From Pyxidicoccus parkwaysis (lineage in GTDB: Bacteria > Myxococcota > Myxococcia > Myxococcales > Myxococcaceae), in the NCBI RefSeq assembly GCF_017301735.1, contig NZ_CP071090.1, forward strand, positions 2,780,001-2,844,000: a DNA stretch of 64,000 nucleotides, in the 5' to 3' direction. Shown one piece after another: positions 26,293 through 35,862 of this stretch. Numbering within the stretch: position 1 is the first letter of the stretch; each line of letters opens with the position of its first letter. The position numbers and the translations under genes were made by a program. The notes under the pieces are model-generated. The model was not told where the DNA came from and did not search any database. It worked only from the letters and a program-made list of their open reading frames with translations.

Positions 26293-27138
26293 ATGCGTCG
26301 CATTCATGTGCTGGCTGGTGCTGTTCCCCTGTTCGCCGCCACGTCCGCGCTCGCGCAGGCGCAGTTCATCACCCCAACGGAGGGCACCCGCTCGGTGTCC
26401 GCCACCGTCATCGCGAAGGACGCCGGCATCACCAACGTCAACGTGTCCGACTCGCGCCGGACGGACGGCTTCGAGGACTTCGACGAGAACCTGGTGCTGA
26501 AGGCCAGCGAGCAGCCGCAGTACGACGACACGCACAGCCACGCGGACTCGAACGGCTCGGGCACGGAGACGTCGAGCATCACCGGCTCCAGCATCACCGC
26601 CGAGGTGCAGGCCACCGCGAACGGTTGGACGCAGGCCACGGGGCGCGGCTACGCCACGGGCAACGCGGACTTCTACCTGACGTTCGACCTGAACCGCTTC
26701 GCCCGCTACGTGGTGTCCGGAGACGCCACGGCGGATACGACGGCGGGGGTGTACGGCGGCTCCACGTCGCTCGTATACATCGCGAGCCTCACCACCGGCG
26801 CGCCCGTGCTGTCCATCGACATTGGCAACAACGACGCGGACTCCGTGAGCCGCAAGGGTTGGCTGTTCCCGGGGCCCTTCACGCTGCAGGGTGACGTGTC
26901 CGCGCTGGTGGACGCGCGCGAGGGCACCGCGGGCACGGCGACGTCGTGGTGGAAGATGAGCATCAAGTTCTACTGCCCGTCCGACTACGACACGAGCGGC
27001 ACCGTGAACCAGGCGGACCGCGACGCGTTCCTCAATGCGTACAACGCGGGCAGCCTGAACGCGGACGTGGACGGCAACGGCGTGGTGAACGACACGGACC
27101 GCACCACGTTCCTGCTGGCATACGGCCGCGGCTGCTGA
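26293..27138 (+). CDS. secreted protein with dockerin-like Ca-binding C-terminus
   Basis: From the ATG at 26293 (GGAGG 6 bases upstream) the product has 281 residues, with a signal peptide ending ATSALA-QAQ. The middle, ~25-225, is a beta-rich, Thr/Ser/Gly-rich domain I do not recognise. The last ~50 residues contain two EF-hand-type loops of the dockerin I pattern (DYDTSGTVNQADRDAF and DVDGNGVVNDTDRTTF), each ending in a helix with AY. Free-standing dockerin-like pairs occur outside cellulosomes as Ca-stabilised interaction tags. No cohesin gene is seen here. Extracellular or periplasmic location is expected. Confidence 0.65.
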   Translation: MRRIHVLAGAVPLFAATSALAQAQFITPTEGTRSVSATVIAKDAGITNVNVSDSRRTDGFEDFDENLVLKASEQPQYDDTHSHADSNGSGTETSSITGSSITAEVQATANGWTQATGRGYATGNADFYLTFDLNRFARYVVSGDATADTTAGVYGGSTSLVYIASLTTGAPVLSIDIGNNDADSVSRKGWLFPGPFTLQGDVSALVDAREGTAGTATSWWKMSIKFYCPSDYDTSGTVNQADRDAFLNAYNAGSLNADVDGNGVVNDTDRTTFLLAYGRGC

Positions 27139-27193
27139 AGCGGTTGTTCGAAGCTCCCGGGGCGGGCGGGTGACTTCCCGCACCCGGACAGGA

Positions 27194-27231
27194 CCTCGCG
27201 CCCCCAGGCGTTCAGCCTCGGAGGCGCGAGG
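27194..27231. terminator. bidirectional terminator-like hairpin
   Basis: CCTCGCGCC at 27194-27202 pairs perfectly with GGCGCGAGG at 27223-27231, with a smaller inner AGGC/GCCT stem. It lies between the converging dockerin-like and defensin-like genes and could serve both. There is no T-run. Confidence 0.6.
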
Positions 27232-27264
27232 GGACTTCCCTGGCGTCAGGCGGCGCTGGCAGAC

Positions 27265-27465
27265 CTAGAAGCACCAGCAGATATCGCCGATGCACCGGCC
27301 GTAGCTGGCCCCCTGGTCGATGCAATCATTGACGCAGTTCCCCTCGCAGTAGGCGAGCGGCTCGCTGGGGGTCGGCGCAACCGCCACGGTGGTACCGAAC
27401 GACACGGCCGCGCCAATGGCGGCGGCGAGCAGCGTCTGCACAACCTTCTTCGTGGAGCCAATCAT
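27265..27465 (-). CDS. secreted six-cysteine defensin-like peptide
   Basis: The 66-residue precursor has a Lys-start, Ala-rich signal sequence (~1-30) and a short linker. The mature part holds six cysteines: 40, 44, 48, 58, 63 and 65. The pattern C44-x3-C48, G56-x-C58 and C63-x-C65 is the cysteine-stabilised alpha-beta (CSab) signature of invertebrate and fungal defensins and scorpion toxins; a bacterial member is known from the myxobacterium Anaeromyxobacter. The first loop (C40 to C44) is shorter than usual. The mature region is acidic (about -3), unlike most antimicrobial defensins. GGGAGAG lies about 6 bases before the ATG. Oxidative folding outside the cytosol and a role against other organisms are inferred. 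Confidence 0.6.
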   Translation of the reverse strand: MIGSTKKVVQTLLAAAIGAAVSFGTTVAVAPTPSEPLAYCEGNCVNDCIDQGASYGRCIGDICWCF

Positions 27466-27565
27466 GTGTGCTCTCCCGGAATGGTTTGGACCGCAGCGCC
27501 CGGCACCTTCGTGGGTGCTGCGATTCGCAGAGTAGCAGGCAAAGCTAATTATTCCTGGAATCAGG

Positions 27566-28000
27566 TCATGGGCGTCGGTGAACGGGCTCGCCCTGTGCCA
27601 TTCGTGTGTATCGCTCCTGGGTCTTCCGCCAGCGGGCGGAGTCCAGCCGCATCCCCGTCAGGAGGAAGTGCCGGGCCACCGGCTCCACCTGGGCCGCGTC
27701 GACGATGGCATCACTCGTGACTGTCTGTCTTTGAGCTCCCACGACGCATTCGAGCAGGTCAGACGGCGCGGAGGTGTCGACCAGGTCGTAATCATCCGCC
27801 TCCTCAATGGCCCGGGCCGATACATACAGGCCGGATGGCTGGCAGCGGCTGATGATCATGAAGACATCGCCCGTCTCGTCCTCGCCCATGGAGAGCGCTC
27901 GGGATTGTCCGCGCTCCAGGAGCTCGATTGCGCGGCGGACCGCGTTCCACGTGGGAGCGCTCTCGATGCCATCCAACGCGACATACTTGATGAGCTTCAT
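27566..28000 (-). CDS. Imm1-like orphan immunity protein candidate
   Basis: From the ATG at 28000 (GAGG 6 bases upstream) the product has 144 residues, with no signal or membrane segment. The layout resembles Imm1-family immunity proteins: an N-terminal PTWNAVRRAIELL helix after the first strand, a central strand pair (DVFMIISRCQPSGLYVSAR), then ECVVGAQRQTVTSDAIVDAAQ and VARHFLLTG before DSARW. The match is by overall pattern only. No toxin gene is adjacent. It lies upstream of the defensin-like gene on the same strand, 100 bp apart, so a shared transcript is possible. Confidence 0.45.
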   Translation of the reverse strand: MKLIKYVALDGIESAPTWNAVRRAIELLERGQSRALSMGEDETGDVFMIISRCQPSGLYVSARAIEEADDYDLVDTSAPSDLLECVVGAQRQTVTSDAIVDAAQVEPVARHFLLTGMRLDSARWRKTQERYTRMAQGEPVHRRP

Positions 28001-28240
28001 CGGCCGCCTCGCTCGGCTTCTCCCGAACCTTCCCCGTGAGAGAGCGTCCACGAGCAGAGTGCATTGCACGTGAGCGTGGCAAGCCGTGGAGCAGTGATGG
28101 CACGAGGAAGTGCTCCAGGCGCCCCGGTTCGACTCCGCGTGGAGGCGTCCAGGTGGCCGGGCACCCGGTCGGCCGCGGGGAGTGGCGGTTCCTTCATGGC
28201 TCCTGGATGCTTCGGGGAGGTCGTGCCCGCGCGCGCCCGC

Positions 28241-28246
28241 TAGACT
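28241..28246 (+). promoter_or_regulatory. -10-like TAGACT next to the start codon
   Basis: TAGACT (TANNNT pattern) lies 10 bases before the ATG at 28257, which has no Shine-Dalgarno sequence. A transcript starting here would have a leader of only a few bases. Confidence 0.35.
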
Positions 28247-28256
28247 CGCCGCGCCC

Positions 28257-30357
28257 ATGCGGTACGCCCTGCTGCCCATCCTGCTCCTCGTCGCCGCGCT
28301 CGCGAGCGTGGGCATGGGAGTGCTCACGCTGCTGGAGAGCAACCGCGCGGCGCTGGCGCGGCAGTTCGCCGTGGACCGGCAGGCCCAGCTCGACGAGGCC
28401 ACTCGCGGGGTGGCGGAGTCGCTCGAAGACGTGGGCGAGGATTTGCGCTTCGCGGGCGAGTTGATGTCCCAGCCCGGCAGCGACGCCGAGCACCGGCGCG
28501 AGTTGCGCGCCCTGCTCGAAGCCGTCGGGCAGTACAAGGTCATCGTCGCCTACGACGCGGAGGGGCGTGAGCGGCTGCGCCTGTTGGACCGGCGCACCGG
28601 CAAGCAGGTGTCTCGCGGCGCCATCCTCCCGCAGATGGCCGAGGCGGCCCGCCGCGCCCTGCAGCGGCCTCCCGGGGACATCACCACGTCACCGCCGCTC
28701 GGGGAGAGCCAGGGCTGGCTGCGCGTCATGGCCACCGCGCTGTCCGTGGAGGAAGGGCGGCCCGCGGGCGCCGTGGCGGTGCTGGTGGACACGGAGTCCT
28801 TCTTCACGCCGCTGCGCATCGTCACCTCGGACCCGGAGGCGCGCCTGCTGCTGGTGGGCGCGCATGACCAGCCCACGCCCGCCAGTGACGCCCGGCTCGC
28901 GGACTGGTACCGGCGGCTGGAGTCGGAAGGAATGCTCGTTCCGGGCTTCGCGTCCATGGCGGCGCGGATGAAGGAGGGCGAGCGCGGCACGCTGCCGCTC
29001 GGCGAGGATGAGGCGGAGCGACTGGGGCTCGGGCGCGCGGAGGCCGTCGCCGTCTTCACGCCCATCCGCGTCCGGGGCGGCAACAACTGGGCCGCGGCCA
29101 CGCTGGTGTCCACCGCGGCGCTGCGCTCGCACGAGCAGGGCCTCATCTGGCGGCTGGCGGGCGCGGCCGGACTGGTGGCCCTCTTCCTGGTGACGTTCGC
29201 CGTGTACGTGGTGCTGGCCCAGCGCCGCGCGGCCGCGCTTCGAGAGAGCCGCCGCCACGCTGACCAGCTCGCGCACCTGCACGACAAGACGCAGAAGATT
29301 CTCGACCACATCCCGGCCGGCGTGCTCGCCCTCACCGAGGATGGCCGCATCAGCGCCGTCAACCAGGTGCTGCGCGCCCGCATGCCGGAGAGCGCCGTGG
29401 GCGCACCGCTGGCCGCAGCGTTCCCCCAGGCTCCGGAGGCCGTGGTGTCCCGCCTGCGCGCGCTGGTGGAGGCCGCCGCCAGCGAGGCACGCCCGCACAG
29501 CCTCCTGGGCGAGCCGCTGGCCCTCTTCGGAGATGAAGGTCGGTTCAACCTTCACGCGGTGCCACTGGAGGCGAGGGATTCGGACGTCCGCACGCTGCTG
29601 GTGGTGGAGGACCTGAGCAACGTGCGCGCGCTGGAGACGCAGCTGTTGCGCGCGGAGAAGCTGGCCACGGTGGGCGTGCTCGCCGCGGGCATCGCCCACG
29701 AGATTGGCACTCCGCTGGGCGTGGTGCGCGGGCGCGCGGAGTACGTGCTGGGCAAGCTGGGGCAGGCGCATCCGCAGGGGCCCGGCGTGGCGGTCATCAT
29801 CGAGCAGATTGACCGGGTGAGCCGCACGTTGCGGCAGCTCCTGGACTTCTCGCGCCTGCAGCCCACGGCGGTGAGGCCGGTGTCGCTCGGGCCCATCGTC
29901 CGCGACGTGCACGAGCTGCTCCGCGTGGAGGCGGAGCGCCGCAAGGTGAGCCTGGAGCTGGACGTGCCGGACGCGCTGCCGTCGCTGGCCGCTGACCCGG
30001 ACCAGCTCCAGCAGGTGCTGGTGAATCTCGCGCTCAACGCGTGCGACGCGTGCGGCCCGGGCGGGCGGGTGAAGCTGTCGGCGTCGGGGCCGGATGGCTC
30101 GGCGCCGGGGACGTGGGGACTGGTGGCGCTCACCGTGCGGGACGACGGCTGCGGCATTCCTCGCGAGAGCCTCAATCAGGTGTTCGACCCGTTCTTCACC
30201 ACGAAGAAGCGGGGGCAGGGCACGGGGCTGGGCCTGACGATGGTGGCCCACGTCGTGCGCAACCATGGCGGGCGCATCGAGCTGGAGAGCGAGCCGGGGC
30301 AGGGGACCTGCGTCACCGTGCTGTGGCCCGCCACGCCGCCCGCCGCCGAGGAGCGAC

Positions 30358-30368
<11 letters not shown>
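28257..30368 (+). CDS. membrane sensor histidine kinase
   Basis: The kinase has 703 residues. TM1 is at ~4-25 and TM2 at ~300-320, enclosing a ~275-residue periplasmic sensor of the double-Cache type by length. A PAS domain follows at ~345-455 (ILDHIPAGVLALTEDGRISA). HisKA carries His481 in IAHEIGTPLGVV, where HEIGTP replaces the commoner HEIRNP, and HATPase_c has NLALNACDACG, DDGCGIPRE and GTGLGLTMV. It overlaps the following NtrC-type regulator gene by 11 bases and is certainly its partner kinase. The ATG at 28257 is chosen because the periplasmic-kinase signal helix begins there; the frame from 28110 would add non-homologous residues. Confidence 0.9.
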
Positions 30369-31716
<1,348 letters not shown>

Positions 31717-31905
31717 GGCCGGGCGCAATAGGGGCTCATGTGGGCCCGCTCATGAAGGGACTCCACGGCGGGCAGTCGAGCACCGGGTGGGCGGTATCGT
31801 GGCAATCCGCCATATCGGGCTGGCACGATGCCACGGTGTGCGGCTCGCGGGCCACGGCTCCGAGGGGAAGGGGCCCGGGCATGGGCATTGCTTGGCTCCA
31901 GGGCA

Positions 31906-32319
31906 GTGGAGTCCTCGTCCACAGCCCGCGCCCTCCTCGTGGGGGGAGATGCCTCGCTCAGCTCGCTCCTGAAGGACGTGCTGGGAGAGCTGGGCATTGC
32001 CCTGGAGTTGGATGGACCTGGCGTCGCGGTGAGTCCAGACCTCGTGCTGGTGCACGTGGAGCGGGGCGAGGGTCTTCATCGCCTGTTGGGTCGGGCTCGG
32101 GAGCTGTTGCGGCAGGGGCCATTCATCGTGCTGGTGCCGTTCGCGGATGACCGGCTGGTGCAGCTCGCGCTGCGACTGGGGGCGCGGGACTGCTACGCGC
32201 TGGGCCGTCCGCTGGAGGAGTTGCGCCGGATGCTGCGGACGCACCTGCCCGGTGCGAGGGATGCCTCGTTGACCTCTTCCGGCGGGGCCGTGCCGCCGAA
32301 CCCTGGAGTCGATTCATGA
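31906..32319 (+). CDS. degenerate receiver (pseudo-receiver) protein
   Basis: I place the start at the GTG at 31906, giving 137 residues; the frame is open further upstream but unrelated. The protein follows a CheY-like fold (ARALLVGGDASLSSLLKDVL, PFIVLVPFADD, GARDCYALGRPLEEL). The phospho-acceptor strand reads DLVLVHVERGE, with His in place of Asp, and the conserved Lys of KP is replaced (GRP). Phosphorylation is therefore unlikely. Its stop overlaps the ATG of the next gene (ATGA), so the two are co-expressed. Confidence 0.5.
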   Translation: MESSSTARALLVGGDASLSSLLKDVLGELGIALELDGPGVAVSPDLVLVHVERGEGLHRLLGRARELLRQGPFIVLVPFADDRLVQLALRLGARDCYALGRPLEELRRMLRTHLPGARDASLTSSGGAVPPNPGVDS

Positions 32320-32816
32320 TGAAGCCTCAGGCCGCGGTTCTGCTGCCCAATGCCCCGGTGCTGCCCCAGCGCCCGGTGGCCGTGGCGCTGCCTCCCGTCG
32401 AGGTGCCGCTGTTCCAGGCCCACGGCGTCCTCGTCACCTCCGAGTGCGTGGTGGCGCGAGGCAAGACGCTGCCCCTCGCGGACGTGCAGCGCGTGGAGTC
32501 CGTGCGCCGCTCACCGAGCCTGCGGCCCGTGCTGGCCACGCTCGCGTTGAGCATGAGCGTGGGCCTGCCGATGCTGTCCGCGCTGTCCGTCGCGGTCTCG
32601 GCGCGCAAAGGCGTCTTCGAGGCGGGGCTCGTGCTCCTCGCGGTGGTGTTCTTCGGGTCCATGGCCCGGCTGCTGCTCGCCGAGGACTCGTACCAGGTGG
32701 TGCTGCACACGCGCGAGGGCGCGTGGCGGGTGCTGAGCAGCAGCGAGGTCCGGACGAGCACGCGGCTGGTGGCCCTGCTCGAGAAGGCGGTGGACTCGGC
32801 GCGCTGGGGGAACTGA
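32316..32816 (+). CDS. DUF6232-like membrane protein
   Basis: The product has 166 residues. An N-terminal ~35-residue Pro-rich segment is followed by a short beta region (VLVTSECVVARGKTLPLADVQRVESV), two adjacent membrane helices (VLATLALSMSVGLPMLSALSV and GLVLLAVVFFGSMARLLLA) and a final strand-rich part (YQVVLHTREGAWRVLSSSEV). This pattern resembles the DUF6232 family of inner-membrane proteins with a small PH-like domain. Function is unknown. It is translationally coupled to the pseudo-receiver gene. Confidence 0.5.
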   Translation: MMKPQAAVLLPNAPVLPQRPVAVALPPVEVPLFQAHGVLVTSECVVARGKTLPLADVQRVESVRRSPSLRPVLATLALSMSVGLPMLSALSVAVSARKGVFEAGLVLLAVVFFGSMARLLLAEDSYQVVLHTREGAWRVLSSSEVRTSTRLVALLEKAVDSARWGN

Positions 32817-33061
32817 GCGCTCGGGCTTCGCTTGTCGCCTGCCTGCCGTGATGAGCAGGGGCGGGCCGGTGAGCAGGCCTTGGGCCCTCCGGTCGGAAGC
32901 GGAGCAGCGGGTTTTCCTCTCGGGGCTCGCGCGAGGGCCGTGCGTACCTTGAAGCCTGTTGCATGCCCACGTGGCGGCCCGCCTTGCTCCGTCCTCGGGG
33001 CGGGCGGCGTCTCTGGATGACGGAGATTGCACGCCCGGCGGGCCCGAGGAGGAGGTGGGCC

Positions 33062-34027
33062 ATGGCAACTGGCGAGCAGGCCGACATCGTCGTGGTCGGC
33101 GGAATCAACACGGACTTCCTGGTGCAGGGCCCCCGTCTGCCCGTTCCTGGCGACAACGTGCAGGGCCATCTGTTCCTGGAGAGTCTCGGGGGCAAGGGGG
33201 CCATCGGCGCGGTGGGGGCGGCGCGGCTGGGTGCTCGTGTGGCGCTCATCGGCCGCGTGGGCATGGATGCGAGGGGGCTCTCGCTGCTGGAGCAACTCTC
33301 GGACGAGGGGTTGGATATCGGCGGCGTGGCGAGAGACCCGTCCTCGCTCACCGGGGTGGTGCTGGAGATGGTCGACGAGGCCGGTGCGAAGCAGACCCTC
33401 GCCGCACCGGGGGCGAACCGGAGCATGAGGGTGTCAGACGTCATGCAGGCGGAGGAGCGCATCTCCGCCGCGAGCGTGCTGTTGATTGACCTCGAGGTTC
33501 CGTTGGAGGTCGTGAGCGCCGCCATCCACCATGCGAGGGCGGCGGGCACGCACGTGGTGCTGGACCCGGCTCCCGCGATGTCGCTGTCGGAGGATCTGCT
33601 GGAGGCCGTTCACGTCATCCGTCCCAATGCGCAGGAGGCAGAAGCGCTGACAGGCGTGGAGGTGCGTGACAGGGACTCGGCCCGACAGGCGGCGGAGAAC
33701 CTGCTGCGGCGAGGCGTGGGGGGCGTCGTGGTGGCGTCACCCGACGGCAGCCTCGTCGTGTCCTCCGAGGGCGAGCTGTGGCTGCCGGACCTCGACGTGG
33801 AGCGTGCGGATACGACGGGCGCGGGAGACGCCTTCTGCGCGGCGCTCTCCGTGGCGCTGGCGGAGGGGAAGTCGCTGGCCCAGGCGGCGCGCTTCGCGCA
33901 TGAGGCCTCCGCGCTGGCGACGATGCGACTGGGCGCGCTCGGCGGGCTGCCCACGCGCGAGCAGGTGGAGTCTCGGCTCGCGATGCTACGGCCCTCTGCG
34001 CTGTCGCCCGAGGCGGCTCCGCTGTAG
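33062..34027 (+). CDS. PfkB-family sugar kinase (ribokinase-like)
   Basis: The 321-residue protein begins after a strong GGAGGAGG ribosome-binding site. The first PfkB signature is present but altered: GGKGAIGAVGAARLG, where ribokinase normally has GGKGANQA. The second signature DTTGAGDAFCAAL with the catalytic Asp is intact, as is the RPNAQEAEALTG segment. It phosphorylates a sugar or nucleoside with ATP in the cytosol; the changed Asn-Gln pair may alter ribose binding, so ribokinase identity is not certain. A 7-bp stem (32977-32983 with 32999-33005) lies in its 245-bp leader. The gene converges on the sulfotransferase gene. Confidence 0.8.
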   Translation: MATGEQADIVVVGGINTDFLVQGPRLPVPGDNVQGHLFLESLGGKGAIGAVGAARLGARVALIGRVGMDARGLSLLEQLSDEGLDIGGVARDPSSLTGVVLEMVDEAGAKQTLAAPGANRSMRVSDVMQAEERISAASVLLIDLEVPLEVVSAAIHHARAAGTHVVLDPAPAMSLSEDLLEAVHVIRPNAQEAEALTGVEVRDRDSARQAAENLLRRGVGGVVVASPDGSLVVSSEGELWLPDLDVERADTTGAGDAFCAALSVALAEGKSLAQAARFAHEASALATMRLGALGGLPTREQVESRLAMLRPSALSPEAAPL

Positions 34028-34032
34028 CCCGC

Positions 34033-35016
34033 TCACCTGGAGCGGCGCTCGGCCTCCAGCGCATTGTAGACGGGGCGGATGAATCGCTCCGCCAGCTCGC
34101 GCGACACGTCGCTGACACTGCGCGCCTTCTCCGCGCTGTCATCCTCGAAGGGCACCACGGGGTTCTTCGCGTTCCGCTCCGAGGCCGCGCGAAGTCGCTC
34201 GGAGTCCTCCGGCGTCAACTCCAGTCCGAAGAGGTCCGTGAGGAGCGGTGCTCCCTCCGCCGCGAGCTGCCGGTACTCCAGCAGCCGCGCCGGGCCCTGG
34301 CGCTCCTGGTAGCCGCGCAGCCCCGCCTCGCACAGTCGCGCCAACACACGTGCGCCGTACTCCTCCAACGGCATCTCCGTCTGCGCGCCCTGCTTCAGTC
34401 CCGGCAGCGCGGGCTCCAGGATGCCCGGCAGCATGTGCGCGCCCCGGTGGTTCTGGTGCGAGGCCAGCACCTCCACCGGGTCGCGATAGAGGAACAGCCA
34501 CGGCACCCCGGGGAAGGCCTGCTGGAGCAGCGGCAATTCCAGCACGTGCCATGCGTCGAGCTTGAGGAATACCGCCTCTTCCTCGGGATGGCGTCGCTGC
34601 CCGAGCGCGCCCACCACCGCGCGCAGCCACGCAATCCGCTGCGCGTCCGTGACTCCGGGCAGGCGCAGGTGCGCACGCAACACCAGGTCCACCGGCCCCG
34701 CCTCGGAGAGGACGATGTGGCGAGGGAGCGCCGCGAGCAGCTGCGCCAGCAGCGTGGAGCCACAGCGCGACATGTGGAAGACGAGCCCGCGCACCGGCAG
34801 CCCGGGCCGCTCGGTGTGGCGCTGCACCAATTCGTCCATCGACGTCTGGTGCCGGAAGAGGAGGGCGAAGGGATGACGGAACCGGCGCTCCAGCGTCTGC
34901 TCGAAGAACGGGTCCGTGAAGCGCTGCGTGCCCAGGTGGCACCACTCCACGCGCGGCGCGCCATCCTCGAAGAGGACACGACAGGGCACCCAGCCCTCCA
35001 GTCGCGCGTCGCTCAT
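34033..35016 (-). CDS. sulfotransferase-family protein
   Basis: The product has 327 residues. The 5'-phosphosulfate-binding loop of PAPS-dependent sulfotransferases is seen near residue 77 (FHMSRCGSTLLAQLLAALP), and the 3'-phosphate-binding stretch near 170-180 (WLFLYRDPVEVLASHQ). The expected role is transfer of sulfate from PAPS to a hydroxyl or amine. The start at 35016 overlaps the stop of the Nif11-like gene by four bases. The gene is the third of a tightly coupled hydroxylase-Nif11-sulfotransferase cassette, which suggests its substrate could be the small protein or a product made from it. Confidence 0.8.
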   Translation of the reverse strand: MSDARLEGWVPCRVLFEDGAPRVEWCHLGTQRFTDPFFEQTLERRFRHPFALLFRHQTSMDELVQRHTERPGLPVRGLVFHMSRCGSTLLAQLLAALPRHIVLSEAGPVDLVLRAHLRLPGVTDAQRIAWLRAVVGALGQRRHPEEEAVFLKLDAWHVLELPLLQQAFPGVPWLFLYRDPVEVLASHQNHRGAHMLPGILEPALPGLKQGAQTEMPLEEYGARVLARLCEAGLRGYQERQGPARLLEYRQLAAEGAPLLTDLFGLELTPEDSERLRAASERNAKNPVVPFEDDSAEKARSVSDVSRELAERFIRPVYNALEAERRSR

Positions 35017-35219
35017 ACCCACTGCTCCAGCCACTTCCGCCGGGCGGCGCGCATCGCTTCACGCACCTCCTCCTCGGTGAAGTGACAGCCCCGCTCGGCG
35101 CCGAGCTTTCGCGCCAGCGCGATGAAGGCCGGCACGTCCACTGTCGCCTTCAGCGCGTCCTGCAACGCCAGGTCCTCCAGCACGAGCCGGCGGAAGCGCT
35201 CGAAGTCGTCAGGCGGCAT
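35013..35219 (-). CDS. Nif11-like small protein
   Basis: The start at 35219 gives 68 residues and overlaps the hydroxylase gene's end by 11 bases; the alternative at 35258 adds 13 Pro/Ser-rich residues. The sequence (DDFERFRRLVLEDLALQDAL, FIALARKLGAERGCHFTEEE, VREAMRAA) follows the Nif11-like leader fold: helix, DxxLQxxL, then a G-x-x-FTxxE helix. Nif11-type proteins often serve as leader regions of modified peptides (nitrile-hydratase/Nif11 leaders). Here there is no Gly-Gly site and almost no core beyond it (RRKWLEQWV), so it may be a carrier, a recognition subunit, or a peptide modified on its own tail. Confidence 0.6.
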   Translation of the reverse strand: MPPDDFERFRRLVLEDLALQDALKATVDVPAFIALARKLGAERGCHFTEEEVREAMRAARRKWLEQWV

Positions 35220-35796
35220 GGGCCGTGGCCTGGGCGAAGACGCCGCGGAGCCAGTCATCCACCACGCAGTCCATCACCAGGTGGACGCGGTCGGTGTCGC
35301 TGGGGTTCTCCACGCGGTGGGGGAGGTTGAAGTTGAGGTACCAGCACTCGCCGGGCTGGAGCACCACGCGCCGGCCCGAGAGATAGAAGGCCACGTCCGG
35401 GTGCGTGACGATGGGGACGTGGAGCCGCACCTCACCGTCCTCGAAGCCGAGGTTGTAGTCGGTGTGCTCGCGGATGACGGCCCCCGCCGCGAGCTTCAAC
35501 AACCGCGCCGAGCCGATGGGGCACTGAATCGTGGACAGCACCTCGCGGAAGGCGGGGCACCTCGCGAGCAGCGGTGTGTCCGCGTAGCGCTCCCTGCCGG
35601 TGGGGTCGGGGTAGATGCGCCCCTCCTCGCCGCCGATGGAGCGCAGCGGCACGCCGCTCCACTCGCCCTCGTAGTTGCGCTTGTTGAAGTGCGGCACCCA
35701 GATGTCGGGGCCCAGCCGCGCCAGGTCCTCCTGGAGCCGGGCCGCGTCGAAGTGGAACGGAAGGCGGAGTCGGTCGGGCACGGCGGACGAGGGCAT
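35209..35796 (-). CDS. aspartyl/asparaginyl beta-hydroxylase-like dioxygenase
   Basis: The 195-residue protein matches the Asp/Asn hydroxylase (AspH) domain: an iron-binding His-x-Asp (REHTDYNLGFEDGEVRLHVP), the downstream His in NLPHRVENPSDTDR, and an Arg for 2-oxoglutarate. It is predicted to be a soluble Fe(II)/2-oxoglutarate oxygenase that hydroxylates a peptide side chain or a small molecule. GGAGG lies 4 bases before the ATG. It is first in the cassette with the Nif11-like and sulfotransferase genes. It follows the degenerate-GGDEF gene by 66 bp on the same strand. Confidence 0.8.
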   Translation of the reverse strand: MPSSAVPDRLRLPFHFDAARLQEDLARLGPDIWVPHFNKRNYEGEWSGVPLRSIGGEEGRIYPDPTGRERYADTPLLARCPAFREVLSTIQCPIGSARLLKLAAGAVIREHTDYNLGFEDGEVRLHVPIVTHPDVAFYLSGRRVVLQPGECWYLNFNLPHRVENPSDTDRVHLVMDCVVDDWLRGVFAQATAHAA

Positions 35797-35862
35797 GCGG
35801 CCTCCACTTCCGCGAGCACGTGCGGAAGCGCACCCCCTTCATACACCGGCTGGCGGCATGGC

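Noticed and set aside
27551-27561. ATTCCTGGAAT palindrome upstream of the defensin-like gene
   Set aside because: Short enough to occur by chance, and it overlaps the region just before the end of the Imm1-like gene; no second copy was found.
28100-28120. TGGCACGAGGAAGTGCT as a sigma-54 promoter before the kinase at 28257
   Set aside because: The -24 half is good but the -12 half does not contain TTGC at the required distance.
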